Shown: positions 8,984 through 17,960, counted from the first letter of the stretch. The stretch is 64,000 bases of DNA from Streptomyces sp. NBC_00683 (GCF_036226745.1 NZ_CP109013.1:1-64000); one strand, 5' to 3'. Made by a program: numbers and translations. Notes: generated by a model from the letters alone, not told the origin.

Positions 8984-9108
8984 GGGCTGGGCCAGAACTC
9001 GTTCACCAATCCGGGGCCTTGCAGTCTTCGATCGGTGCAGGTGGCGCGCCTCGCTCCTCACCCTGACGCAGGACCATGAATATCGTTCGCGGAATGTGTG
9101 CCAGAACC
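8984..9108. repeat. MITE-like element, second copy
   Basis: It shares about 60 bp of interior with 8164-8302 (TGCAGTCTTCGATCGGTGCA and on) and the same right inverted repeat (TTCGCGGAATGTGTGCCAGA at 9086). The left end (CCAGAACTCGTTCACC) is degenerate. With the first copy it flanks the Nudix gene in direct orientation. Confidence 0.55.
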
Positions 9109-9176
9109 TGTCTCGTGACAGCACTTGTGCGCGAGTTCCGGGCGGCTGCCGGTGATCAGCTCACTCCGGATTGTTG

Positions 9177-9200
9177 ACGAGAATTGGGTTCTGGCACAGC
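9177..9200 (+). repeat. IS-end/MITE-family repeat fragment
   Basis: The stretch GAATTGGGTTCTGGCACAGC carries the left part of the family core. The match breaks off after 9200. It lies just before the DUF4262 gene. Confidence 0.45.
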
Positions 9201-9301
9201 TCTTGGGGAGCGGTCGCCGAAGGTGACGATGTTGTTCGATTGAGAGGGTGGCCGTGAACCCCGACTGCCGGACTCAAACGCTCACCTCGTAGCCTCCGCA
9301 C

Positions 9302-9850
9302 ATGCTTGATGATCCGTTCCAGTGCCGCTGTGTCCTCTGTCATGACTACGGTGACCGGGACGAAGCGGACCGCGTGGATCTGACGATCATCGAGAATGTG
9401 CAGCAGCACGGATGGCACGTCGTGATGGTCCCCGAGGACGACATCGGTCCTGGATGCGCCTACACGATCGGCCTCGCGCACACTCACGGCGCGCCTGAAC
9501 TCGCCATGTTCGGACTCGATATCCATGCCATGCACCGCATGCTCAACAGCCTCGGAGCGAAGTCCGCCGCGAGCTCTGTACTGACTGATGGCCAGAGGCA
9601 TCCTGACGTTGTCGACGGTCACCAAGTCGCGCTCAGACAGGTCGATCTTCGCTGGTACCGGACCTTCTTCGGGCAGGCCATCGGATTCTACCGGCGGCCT
9701 CCTTTCCCTGTGCTGCAAGTTGCGTGGCCCGACGCGGATGGCCGCTTCCACTGGGAGGAACAGGCTGAGGAGAGGTATCGGGAGTCGCAGCCTCAGTTGT
9801 GGCTGCCACCGGCTGAGCACCCTGTCGGGGTCTGGTCGACCGAACTGTGA
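9302..9850 (+). CDS. DUF4262 domain protein
   Basis: 182 residues. The DUF4262 pattern is clear: GWHVVMVPEDD..GPGCAYTIGLAHTHGAPELAMFGL (split here by dots), then MLNSLG, and YRTFFGQAIGFYR with QVAWPDADGRFHWEEQ near the end. The N-terminal CRCVLCHDYGD has a CxC..C cluster that could bind metal. The function of the family is unknown. Upstream lies a repeat fragment, and downstream is a 520-bp gap before the permease. Confidence 0.8.
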   Translation: MLDDPFQCRCVLCHDYGDRDEADRVDLTIIENVQQHGWHVVMVPEDDIGPGCAYTIGLAHTHGAPELAMFGLDIHAMHRMLNSLGAKSAASSVLTDGQRHPDVVDGHQVALRQVDLRWYRTFFGQAIGFYRRPPFPVLQVAWPDADGRFHWEEQAEERYRESQPQLWLPPAEHPVGVWSTEL

Positions 9851-10370
9851 CCCCGTGCCGACCAGCGATGGAGCAACACCGTCGCGAAAGCTACTGAAGC
9901 AAGATCATTTCTGTGGGCGCTGCAGCGCCGGCGCGCTCGGACAGCGGTCGGCCCAGCTGCGGCCAGTGGTCGTGTCGTGGTGGCTGAGGGCCCTCGTGTG
10001 GACCTGGGCGGGGGTTTGGGGGCGGCAGGGTGGCGGGCCGCGGAGGTCCTACTGTGCTGGGGAGGAAGGCCGCTCTCGCGTGGAGTGCTTCCAGTGGGGC
10101 TCGGCCGGGGCCGTGAGGATCTCCGGGTTCCGGTAGGGGGCGTAGCGCCGCACCGTCTGGTTGGGCACATCGTTCGTTCGAGCCGGGGGGAGGTGGCGCC
10201 GGCTGACCGGGCCGGTGCCGGTCGACGGTGTCCGCGACGGCGGCGTGGTGGGGGCGGGTTGGCATTCGTACGGGTAATGGTGTGAGCCGGGCGGGGGCAA
10301 AGGTGTGGAAGATGGTGGAATTGGTGCACTGATCGGTCTTTGCCTGCCGTGGCCGCGGCACTGAAGGGCC
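9851..10370. other. Intergenic, possible remnant
   Basis: No intact gene. On the minus strand, a short frame ending near 10053 (NDVPNQTVRRYAPYRNPEI) looks protein-like but is short and unrecognised. The region just before 10371 should hold the permease promoter. I see no clear -35/-10 pair. Confidence 0.3.
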
Positions 10371-11885
10371 ATGGAAGGTGAGGTGACCGCGGTGGTGGAG
10401 TCCTCGTCCGGTACCCAGGGCGATGCGGGGGCCGTGGAGGCGGGTGGCTACCGGCAGGAGTTGAAGCGGACGCTCGGCTCCTTCCAGGTGTTCGCGATCT
10501 CGTTCGCGTTCATCTCGGTGGCGGTGGGTATCTTCGCGACATTCGACGAGGTGCTGCTGACTGCCGGGCCGGTCGGGATCTGGTTGTGGATCGTCGCTGC
10601 GGTGGGTCAGACGCTGGTGGCGCTGGTGGTCGCGCAGTTCGCGGCCCGTATCCCGCTCAGCGGTTCCTCGTATCAATGGGCCTCGCGGCTGGCCAGTCCG
10701 AAGATCGGCTGGTGGTTCGGCTGGCTGACCTTCTGTTACCTGGCGATCGGTGTGGTGGCGGTGGACAATGCGCTGGCGAGCCAGGCGTTCATGCCGCTCG
10801 CCGGGGTTGAGCCGGACGAGGGCACCGCGCGTCTGATCACACTCGTGGTGCTGCTGGTCCAGACCGTGCTGGCCGTGGCCTCCACACGTATCGTCAGCCT
10901 GATCAACAGTGTCGCGGTGGGGCTCGAGCTGGCGCTGGTCGTGGTGGTGGCGGTCGCACTTGTCATCGCTGTGGCGGTCACGGGCGACGGCTCGGTGGGC
11001 AACCTCACCTCGCGCGGTGTCGTCGAGGACGCTCCCGACTACTTCGCGGTCGGCGGCGGGTTGATGCTTGCGATGATCATGGGGCTCGCGACACTCGTCG
11101 GTTTCGACTCGGCGGCGAATCTGGCCGAGGAGGCCAAGGATCCGTTCCGCACGGTTCCCCGCGCGATCGTGGGATCGGTGGTGGCGGCCGGTGTCCTTGG
11201 AATGCTGTTCCTGATCACGCTGACGGTCGCTATCGACGACATCCCCCGTGTCAGCGCCGACGGGTCGCCGGTCGCTGCGATCATGCGTGACCACCTCGGT
11301 CCGGTGACGGAGAAGATCCTGCTGACCGCCATCACCGTCGCGTTCTTCGGCGCCGGGATCGTGGTGATGGTCGCGTGCTCGCGCCTCGTCTTCGCCATGG
11401 CGCGCGACGGGCGTTTTCCTGCCCACCGCCTGATGCGGCGGGTGAACCCCCGTACGAGGACGCCGATCCCGGCAACGGTGCTGGTCTTCGTCCTCGGTCT
11501 CGTCCTGATGATCGCGCTGCCGGGGTCCGCGCTGCTGGAGCTGGTCACTGCATCGACGATCCTGCCCGCGGTGACCTACGGTTCCACGATCGTGCTCTAC
11601 CTGGCGGTACGCGGGCGCCTGAGCCGTAAGAAGGGTGCTTTCGATCTCGGACGGTTCGAGCTGCCGGTCGCGGTCTGCGCCCTGGTATGGACACTCATCG
11701 CGTTGTTCGTGCTGGTGGCCCCCGAAGAGGCGTTCGTCTCCGTCGTGATCGTCGTGGGCCTCCTGTTCCTGGGCGGCCTGTTCTTCATCGTGATGCTGAG
11801 GCTCAACCGCCAGGTCCTGGAGACGGAACCGGGTGAGGGAGACTCCTTCACCGACACCACCGACCCCGCCGGCCTCAAGGACTGA
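10371..11885 (+). CDS. APC-superfamily amino acid permease
   Basis: 504 residues with about twelve hydrophobic segments. The first membrane helix carries the APC substrate loop region (FQVFAISFAFISVAVGIFAT), and a later helix has GFDSAANLAEEAKDPFRTVP, the conserved helix 6 to loop motif of amino acid/GABA-type permeases. It lies in the cytoplasmic membrane and imports amino acids or polyamines by cation coupling. The acidic N-terminus and the soluble C-terminal tail (VLETEPGEGDSF) are cytosolic. It stands alone, with a repeat copy 65 bp after its stop. The substrate cannot be assigned. Confidence 0.88.
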   Translation: MEGEVTAVVESSSGTQGDAGAVEAGGYRQELKRTLGSFQVFAISFAFISVAVGIFATFDEVLLTAGPVGIWLWIVAAVGQTLVALVVAQFAARIPLSGSSYQWASRLASPKIGWWFGWLTFCYLAIGVVAVDNALASQAFMPLAGVEPDEGTARLITLVVLLVQTVLAVASTRIVSLINSVAVGLELALVVVVAVALVIAVAVTGDGSVGNLTSRGVVEDAPDYFAVGGGLMLAMIMGLATLVGFDSAANLAEEAKDPFRTVPRAIVGSVVAAGVLGMLFLITLTVAIDDIPRVSADGSPVAAIMRDHLGPVTEKILLTAITVAFFGAGIVVMVACSRLVFAMARDGRFPAHRLMRRVNPRTRTPIPATVLVFVLGLVLMIALPGSALLELVTASTILPAVTYGSTIVLYLAVRGRLSRKKGAFDLGRFELPVAVCALVWTLIALFVLVAPEEAFVSVVIVVGLLFLGGLFFIVMLRLNRQVLETEPGEGDSFTDTTDPAGLKD

Positions 11886-11950
11886 CACCGGGAAGCGCCG
11901 CCTCTCCCCGGAACGGCCTGCCGGACTCTGTTCGCGCGGCTCGGTGGCTT

Positions 11951-11985
11951 TGTCCACGAGAACGGGTTCTGGCTCAGATTTCGTG
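11951..11985 (+). repeat. IS-end/MITE-family repeat, well-conserved copy
   Basis: This is the clearest copy of the family: TGTCCACGAGAACGGGTTCT, then GGCTCAGATTTCGTG. It contains the near-palindrome GAACGGGTTC. Confidence 0.65.
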
Positions 11986-12087
11986 CAGCAGCGACTGAGG
12001 GTTGCGAGCCGGGAGGCGGCTGCGTCGGTGGTCGGGGCTGGATTTGATACGAGTGCCGTCCGTACGGGGCCAGTTCCGGGTAGACGG

Positions 12088-13083
12088 TCAGTAACGCCGA
12101 CGGCGGCGTCGGAGAGGCTCTGTCCGGGCCGCCGCCTCGAGAGGCGCGAGGCCCTCCAGGAGCCGTCGGTAGGCGTCCGGGTCCCGCTCGAAGTCCGTCC
12201 CGGCCGCGAGGGCGGCCCGGTCGGTGTCCTGCCCCCGGAGCAGGTCGACCGATGCCTGCGCGAACCGCTCCCACAGGCCGTGCCGTTCGGCGTCGGCCAG
12301 CAGCCGGCGCAGCTCGATGACCGCCGCCTCGGCGTCGGCCCGGGCGGCCGGTCCGGCCTGGAGCCTGTTCCGCAGCCCGGCGGCGGGGGCCGCCTCCCTA
12401 AGCAGCGGGCGCAGCCGGTTCGCGAGGTCCCGGGCGTCCGCCGCCGCCCTGTGTGGCTGCGGCCCGGCCTCCCGCAGAACCCAAAGGGAGCGGACCAGTT
12501 CGGGGTCAGGTGCCGCGTCGAGCGACCCGTGGCGCCCGGCGTCCCGCACCGCGTCCACCGCCCGCGCGTAGTCCTCGGCTGCCCACCTGGCAGCCTGGGC
12601 CAGCCGGGTCGCGCGACGCACGAGCCGCGCCTCCACGCCAAGGACCCGGGGGAGGGCGCGGAGGTTGCCGCCGACCAGCCCGATCAGGATGAGCAGTACC
12701 CCCAGTAGCAGGAGGGTGTCCGAGGTGGTGAAGTCCTCCTCCGAGAAGGCTTCGAAATCGTACAGGTCCCCCCGGTTCGGCCCTTTCGTGAACATGAACC
12801 CGGACGCCCAGCCGTAGCCCCGGCTGTCCGGGTAGTTCGGCGCCTTGAGGCTGTCGCTCCGGCCGGCGTCGCAGTGGTACGGCCCCTCCCGCGTCTTCTT
12901 CTCGTACGGGTCGCTCCACCGGACCCGGCAGGTGCCGTCAGCCTTCTCATCGACCACCGCCATGTCGATCTGGCGCGTCGCGGGCAGCTCCGGCCCCGAC
13001 TCGATCGCGTACAGCCCCGCCGAGCACGCGAAGAGCATGAAACCGGCCGTCAGAACCCAGCGAAAGAAAGGTATGTGCTTCAT
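12088..13083 (-). CDS. Membrane-anchored hypothetical protein
   Basis: 331 residues from ATG 13083 (GGGGGA 8 nt upstream; a GTG at 13098 adds five codons). An N-terminal hydrophobic segment (about residues 8-26) acts as signal or anchor. An extracytoplasmic domain follows with a Cys pair (GTCRVRW, YHCDAG) suited to a disulfide, then a second membrane segment (about 127-147, LLLLGVLLILIGLVGG). The C-terminal 180 residues are Ala/Arg/Leu-rich, probably helical or coiled-coil and cytosolic. The family is not recognised. It ends in a run of arginines and Tyr. Confidence 0.6.
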   Translation of the reverse strand: MKHIPFFRWVLTAGFMLFACSAGLYAIESGPELPATRQIDMAVVDEKADGTCRVRWSDPYEKKTREGPYHCDAGRSDSLKAPNYPDSRGYGWASGFMFTKGPNRGDLYDFEAFSEEDFTTSDTLLLLGVLLILIGLVGGNLRALPRVLGVEARLVRRATRLAQAARWAAEDYARAVDAVRDAGRHGSLDAAPDPELVRSLWVLREAGPQPHRAAADARDLANRLRPLLREAAPAAGLRNRLQAGPAARADAEAAVIELRRLLADAERHGLWERFAQASVDLLRGQDTDRAALAAGTDFERDPDAYRRLLEGLAPLEAAARTEPLRRRRRRY

Positions 13084-13417
13084 GTCGTCATCCCCCACCG
13101 TCAGCCTCGCACGGCGCCTGCAGGTGAGCTAGAGGCCAGCTCCGGCAGCGTGTCTCCGCCGTCCCTGCCCGGGTCCGGCAGGGCGCCGCGTCCGGTCCGC
13201 CTCGCTGGCCCTGTCCTGACCTACTGAGCCTGGCCGTCCCTTACGCCGACCACTGCGACTTTCGCGACAGTGGCTGCCGCACCACATGCGCACCAGATAG
13301 GGCAGGGAACATCGGTCAACCACGGTCACAACGGCAAGCCGCCATTAGCCACAGACAGGACCGTTGTCACAGGTCAAGCAGGCTTCAGGTACCCAAGTCC
13401 CCGTGATTCCCAAACTC

Positions 13418-13450
13418 AGAGCGCGAGTTCGATTCTCGTCACCCGCTCCA
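13418..13450 (+). other. tRNA 3'-end fragment, probable attachment-site scar
   Basis: The stretch GCGCGAGTTCGATTCTCGTC then ACCCGCTCCA has a T-arm with the GTTCGATTC loop and an acceptor end finishing in CCA. No 5' half (matching AGCGGGTG, D-arm, anticodon) is present upstream, so it is not a tRNA gene. Integrative elements use such tRNA 3' ends as att sites and leave them behind. Confidence 0.65.
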
Positions 13451-13457
13451 TGAAGAA

Positions 13458-13480
13458 CCCCCAGGGCCAGCGGCCGGGGG
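13458..13480 (+). terminator. Hairpin downstream of the tRNA scar
   Basis: CCCCCAGGGCC-AGC-GGCCGGGGG forms a stem with one bulge and a three-base loop right after the CCA. It probably came with the tRNA fragment as its native terminator. Confidence 0.6.
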
Positions 13481-13590
13481 CTTCCCTATCGTCTGGGCCG
13501 GCTAAGCGTCGCGCACCACAGAACCTGCCTGCCCCTGCGCAATTTCCCGTCTTCTGCGGTGTAGGAACTGCACGCTCCCGGCGGCATCGC

Positions 13591-14501
13591 TCAACAATCT
13601 CGCGAGCAGTTCTCAGATTGCGCGTAGAGGCGTCGGGCGAACGAGCCTAGGGATGTTCCGTAACTGACGGTCTCGTCGCCACTGATGTTCACCGCGACGA
13701 CACTGCCGGCCTCGGCCGCGTCGAGGTCGACGATGTAGGGGCCCCCGCTCGACCCGACGCCCATGACGCAGGGGATCCGCAGCAGGGCACTACCGCGGTA
13801 GTCACGCCCACTGTCGCCTTCGCAGTGCAGGAGCCGGTTCGTGTACGGGTAGCCGAAGAAGTGGGTGCGCGTACCCGATTCAGCCGTGAACGAGATCCGC
13901 TGGACGCCGGTCACTTCGGAAATGGTCCGTCCGTCGTCGCCTGGGTTCATCTCCAGCACGGCGACGTCCAGGCCCTCGTCCTGCCACTCCTCGGCCATCC
14001 GCACCCGGCGCACAGTGAAGCCGCCGTAGGGGCTCTTGCCGTCGTGGTAGCCAGGCACGAAGTAGAGCTGCTGGTCCCACGTCGCCGACCGGGCGGGCTC
14101 TCCGGCCTCCGATGTTCTGACGCAGTGCGCGGCGGTTATCACCGTGTGCGGGTGCCGACCACAGTCGCCGTGCAGGCGCCCAAGTCGCCTCCTGCGTTCT
14201 GGGCATACAGGCGGCCGACAGTACGGGCGGTGACACCGCCCTCCGTCCATTCGGGCTGCACGTGGTCGCCAATGGCGTCTTCGTGGGCCACGTCCGCGAT
14301 GCCCGTGCCGGTCCAGTACGTCTCCACCAGCCTGCGATCCTGTTTCGTGACCGCTGCGTCATGAAAAACGATCTCCGGCCCGGCCGTCGACACACCAACA
14401 CTCCTGTGGCTGTGGCCGATCGTTCCTAGCGTGATCAGTACAACCGCGACCGCACCGGCCCACGCGAGTCTCTTCCCCCTGCCGCTGCCCAGCAGATTCA
14501 T
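13591..14501 (-). pseudogene. Secreted trypsin-like serine protease, frameshifted
   Basis: The first part starts at ATG 14501 (MNLLGSGRGKRLAWAGAV, a signal-anchor) and reads in one frame to GDLGACTATVVGTRT near 14145. There a one-base shift moves the reading to the next frame, which continues HTVITAAHCV and on to the end at 13591. All three catalytic regions exist: His in TAAHC, Asp in LDVAVLEM, Ser in GVGSSGGPY. The protein resembles V8/glutamyl-endopeptidase-type S1 proteases of about 300 residues. The break is a single indel in GCACCCGCACACGG. It could be a real mutation or a sequencing error. Confidence 0.75.
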
Positions 14502-14693
14502 CGGTCTGTCCGCACCAGCCACAAAAACCCCGCAGGTCAAGAAGTCAAGCCCCTGATCCCCGTGACCTGGCGGCTGACGGATCTTGCACCACCAGCCCAT
14601 CCCCAAGCAAGGGCTTCACAAGTTCGCCCACCGTCGCCCCGGCACGAGAAGACTGCATCTATGAACAGCACGAGTAAGGGTGTCCTGGCTCTG

Positions 14694-14726
14694 CACACGA
14701 GAACGGGTTCTGGATCAATTTCTGTG
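14694..14726 (+). repeat. IS-end/MITE-family repeat, copy before the CoA-transferase
   Basis: CACACGAGAACGGGTTCTGG then ATCAATTTCTGTG. It matches the family core with a few changes and lies about 85 bp upstream of the CoA-transferase start. Confidence 0.55.
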
Positions 14727-14809
14727 GTCGATTACGTTGCGTGATCCTTCAGGGGGCAGCCAAGATGCCGGCCAGCAGCGTCATCCTGGTGGTGTCGCAC
14801 AATGAGCGG

Positions 14810-16177
14810 ATGACGTATACGGAGGATGCGGCCACCGCACACGCCTGGGCGGCCCTGGGGGGCCGGAGCCGACTGGTTCAGAGCGTGTCCTTCGAGGGGG
14901 CGGGTGCTGTCCTGCCGTCGCGTCTGCCGGTGAGGGAACTGGCGCGGGCCAGCGTCGGAGTGGCCTCGCTGGCAGCGGCGGAACTGCTGGCGCTGCGCAA
15001 CCGCGTGCCGGTGCCCGCAGTGCGGGTGAACGAGGCGGCGGTGGCCACCGCGTTCGTCAGCGAACGCCACCTGCGAATCGCCGGCCGGGCCCCGACGTCT
15101 TTCGCCCCGCTGTCCGGGTTCTGGCAGGCGGCCGACGGCTGGGTTCGCACCCACGCCAACTACCCGCACCATCGTGCCCGGCTGCTCAGCGCCCTGGATA
15201 TCGCAGACACAGGAGGGGACCAGGTGCTGGTGGGTGTGCTCTCGAAGGAGCTGGCATCGCGACCGGCCGGGGAGGTCCAGGAGAGCGTCTACGCGGCGGG
15301 CGGCCTTGCCGTGGCCGTGGCTTCCGCGCCCGCTGCGGCCGGACCCGCCCTGGTCGAGACGCGGCACGTGGGTCAGAGCAGCCCTCGACTGCTGGCGCCC
15401 GCATCCGTACCGGCCCAGGACGTGCGGGTCCTGGACCTGACCCGCGTCCTCGCCGGCCCCGTCGCCACACGCACACTGGCGCTGCTGGGCGCCGACGTGC
15501 TGCGCGTGGACGCCCCCCAACTCCCCGAGGACCCAGATACTCACACCGACACCGGCATGGGTAAACGCTCCACGTTGCTGGACCTCAGCAGCCCCGGTGA
15601 CCGGCACGCCTTCGAGGACCTTCTCAGCCAGGCGGACGTCGTGGTGACCGGCTACCGCCCCGGCTCCCTGGACCGGCACGGACTGACCCCAGACGTGCTC
15701 ATGGACCGGTACCCGGGTCTCATCGTGGCCCAACTGTGTGCCTGGGGGTGGTCCGGCACCTGGGCCGAGCGTCGCGGCTTCGACAGCCTGGTCCAAGCCG
15801 GTACCGGTATCGCCGCAATCGAGGCCACGGCCGACGGCCGCCCCGGTGTGCTGCCCGCACAGGCGCTGGACCACGGAACCGGGTACCTGCTCGCCGCCGC
15901 CGTCCTACGTGCACTGAGCGACCGTCAGACCACTGGCGGCGGACGGCATCTTCGCCTTTCCCTGGCAGGAACGGCCTCCTGGCTGCTGCACGATATCCAC
16001 CCCACCTCCGGGCAGGGCGAAGCCGACCTCTACGACCCCAGATCCTGGCTCACCGAGACCGAATCGCCCTACGGTCTGCTGCGTCATGCCCTGGCCCCGG
16101 TCCACTACGACGGCGCACCCGCGAACTGGAACCGTGCCCCGACCCGGTGGGGTACCGATCTGCCGAACTGGGCCTGA
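14810..16177 (+). CDS. CaiB/BaiF-type (class III) CoA-transferase family protein
   Basis: 455 residues from ATG 14810. Upstream ATG 14765 or GTG 14741 would add residues not typical of the family. The C-terminal part holds the class III CoA-transferase core: VRVLDLTRVLAGPVATRTLALLGADVLRV (split here), then LDL.SPGDR..FEDLLSQADVVVTGYRPGSL and GLIVAQLCAWGWSG. The N-terminal half is a divergent half-copy, as in two-domain family members. These enzymes move CoA between carboxylic acids, or are racemases. Substrate unknown. No partner enzyme is adjacent, and an ISL3 relic follows. Confidence 0.78.
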   Translation: MTYTEDAATAHAWAALGGRSRLVQSVSFEGAGAVLPSRLPVRELARASVGVASLAAAELLALRNRVPVPAVRVNEAAVATAFVSERHLRIAGRAPTSFAPLSGFWQAADGWVRTHANYPHHRARLLSALDIADTGGDQVLVGVLSKELASRPAGEVQESVYAAGGLAVAVASAPAAAGPALVETRHVGQSSPRLLAPASVPAQDVRVLDLTRVLAGPVATRTLALLGADVLRVDAPQLPEDPDTHTDTGMGKRSTLLDLSSPGDRHAFEDLLSQADVVVTGYRPGSLDRHGLTPDVLMDRYPGLIVAQLCAWGWSGTWAERRGFDSLVQAGTGIAAIEATADGRPGVLPAQALDHGTGYLLAAAVLRALSDRQTTGGGRHLRLSLAGTASWLLHDIHPTSGQGEADLYDPRSWLTETESPYGLLRHALAPVHYDGAPANWNRAPTRWGTDLPNWA

Positions 16178-16239
16178 ACGGGAGCAAGAGGCACGGCCGA
16201 GCCGTTGTGGCTTTTGGTCTCACCTTGGCTGGACCCCCT

Positions 16240-16541
16240 TCACGCCAGGAGGACCCGTTTCCGGAGGAGTGAGAAGCCGGCTCGGCCGTACATCTGACGC
16301 TTGATCATTTTGATCCGGTTGACATGGCCTTCGACGATCCCCGAGTTCCAGGGCAGGGTGAGACCCGCGATGACGGCGTCGAGATCACGTTCAAGGCCGT
16401 TGACGAAGGTGTGCATGCTGGGCAAGTCGTCGGTTCGGACCGCCGCCATCCATTCGCGGAGTCGACCACCCTGGAGCTGAGTGAGCATCTGGGCGAAGGC
16501 ACGAACATGCCTGGTCAAAGCGTCCAGTCCCAGCGGCACAG
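16240..16541 (-). mobile_element. ISL3-family transposase C-terminal remnant
   Basis: The last 100 residues of an ISL3 transposase: VRAFAQMLTQLQGGRLREWM, then WNSGIVEGHVNRIKMIKRQM and LLRKRVLLA with the stop at 16240. Upstream on the minus strand the sequence becomes a G-rich low-complexity run (16545-16612), so the 5' part is gone. It is a different copy from 5632-7134, which diverges at many positions. Confidence 0.8.
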
Positions 16542-16715
16542 GCCAGGCGCGGGGCGCGGCGGGGCCGGGCGGGGCGGGGCGGTACGGGGCAGGACGGGGC
16601 GGTACGACCAGCGCACCAGTCCCCTGCGAAGCCACCGGCCGGATCGCCGGCGTCCATGACTGGCCTCTTGGCCCGTTGAGCCGAACCGGCCCCGGAGCGG
16701 GGGCTGTAGCCGGTG

Positions 16716-17891
16716 TCAGTAGCCGATGGCTTCTCGCAGGAGCAGCACGGTGCCGCGTCCCGGGCGGGGTTCCGCGTTGAGGATGAGCAGGCGGTTGACG
16801 GCGCTGGGCATCCCGTACGCCGCCTGGGCGCGGGCGTTCTCCAGCGGCAGTGCGTGCTCTTGGACGCGGCGCAGCGCGGTACTGAGGTCGGGTACCACTT
16901 TCTGCGCGCCGATGATCCAGACCGCGTGGGCGGCGCCGCCCGCGTTGGCGGGGAGTTGGCTGCCGCTGCCCGAGGCGAGGACGAGTGAGCCGGTCTCGGT
17001 GACCGCGGCGACGCTGTTGATGACGAAGTCGGGGACGGCGGCCAGCTTTCGGATCTCGTCGGCGCCGGTGGCCCGGTCGATGGTGAGGATGCGTGGCCTG
17101 ATGGCGTCGTAGTGGCCGCCGGCGTTGATGTCTTCGTCGATGCCCGACAGCCGGAGGGTTTCGCTGGCTCCGGTGAGCACGCTGGCGCCCTCGGGGACCA
17201 GGGCCTTGATGCGGATGCGCGCGGATGCGGCGTCGTCGAGGATCTCGACGGTGAAGCCGCCTGTGCGCAGCGCGGCGGCTGCCCGGTTGAGTTGTTCGGC
17301 AGGTGCCGGGGCGGTGAAGGATGCGGCCGGGGCCAGGGTGGCCGGGGCCAGGGTGGTCGGAGCCGGGGTGGTCGGAGCCGGGGTGGTCGGGGTGGCTGTC
17401 GTGTCTGCCGGGGGTGTCGTGGTGTCTGCCGGGGTGGTCGTGGGGTCCTGGGTGGTGTGGGGCGCCGTGCCTGCCAGCGGGGAGGTGTCGAGGTACCTGA
17501 CTTCGTACACGCGCTCGGTGAACTTCCAGCCCTCGAGGGTGCGTTGGTAGCGGTCGTGGTAGACGGCGTAGTTCAGGCCCTGGCGTCCGTCGAGGGTGCG
17601 CGCGAGTTCCTGGATGTAGGCGCGGCCGGTCGCGGTGTCGCCGTCGAGCAGGACCGTGCCGGGGTGTGTGGTCTGCACGAAGAAGTCCCACTGGTCCTGC
17701 AGCCGCTCGCCCCCGGTGCGGATCTCCTCGCGGCCGACCAGCTCGATGGGGATGTTGGGCATGCGCAGGGCACCGTCCGGTGTGAACAGCGACGCCAGGC
17801 GGGTCCGGTCGCGCATCATCGCCGCGTCGGTGAACTCGCCGCGCAGTGCCTCGATCTCGACACGGTCCGCGATGGTCTGGAAGGCGTTCAT
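16716..17891 (-). CDS. SnoaL-like domain fused to LUD (LutC-like) domain
   Basis: 391 residues. Residues 1-135 form a SnoaL/NTF2-like domain (FQTIADRVEIEALRGEFTDA, MMRDRTRLASLFTPDGAL, YAVYHDRYQRTLEGWKFTER). A Thr/Pro-rich linker of tandem APTT/APAT-like units follows (about 145-190). Residues 195-391 are a LUD domain of the LutC/YkgG type (GASETLRLSGI, TGADEIRKLAAVPDFVINSVAAVTETGSLVLASGSGSQLP split here, HAVWIIGAQKVVPDL). LUD proteins take part in lactate utilisation, with NTF2-like domains often binding small ligands. The fusion is unusual. It is divergent from the ECF41 sigma gene with a matching promoter, so probably its target. Confidence 0.8.
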   Translation of the reverse strand: MNAFQTIADRVEIEALRGEFTDAAMMRDRTRLASLFTPDGALRMPNIPIELVGREEIRTGGERLQDQWDFFVQTTHPGTVLLDGDTATGRAYIQELARTLDGRQGLNYAVYHDRYQRTLEGWKFTERVYEVRYLDTSPLAGTAPHTTQDPTTTPADTTTPPADTTATPTTPAPTTPAPTTLAPATLAPAASFTAPAPAEQLNRAAAALRTGGFTVEILDDAASARIRIKALVPEGASVLTGASETLRLSGIDEDINAGGHYDAIRPRILTIDRATGADEIRKLAAVPDFVINSVAAVTETGSLVLASGSGSQLPANAGGAAHAVWIIGAQKVVPDLSTALRRVQEHALPLENARAQAAYGMPSAVNRLLILNAEPRPGRGTVLLLREAIGY

Positions 17892-17925
17892 CGGCCTCTC
17901 CCTCTCCCTCTCGTTGTCGTCCTCA

Positions 17926-17960
17926 CCGGTACGACACGACAGCCGTCGGGAATGTGAGGC
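17926..17960 (-). promoter_or_regulatory. Predicted ECF41-type promoter of the SnoaL-LUD gene
   Basis: On the minus strand GCCTCACATT is followed after 17 bp by CGTACC, preceding the gene start by 35 bp. It is a near-exact mirror copy of the site at 17970-18004, with 29 or more of 35 positions shared. Confidence 0.7.

Noticed and set aside
9891..12641. A 916-residue open frame on the minus strand
   Set aside because: It runs antisense to the clear amino-acid permease, is rich in Arg/Asp/His/Gln low-complexity sequence, and shows no motif. It is a G+C-driven shadow.
13381..13450. Complete tRNA gene
   Set aside because: Only the T-arm and acceptor 3' strand are present; no D-arm, anticodon arm or matching 5' strand upstream.
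16545..16612. G-rich run as a regulatory quadruplex
   Set aside because: It is low-complexity sequence at the broken edge of an IS relic and is not near a gene start; no specific support.
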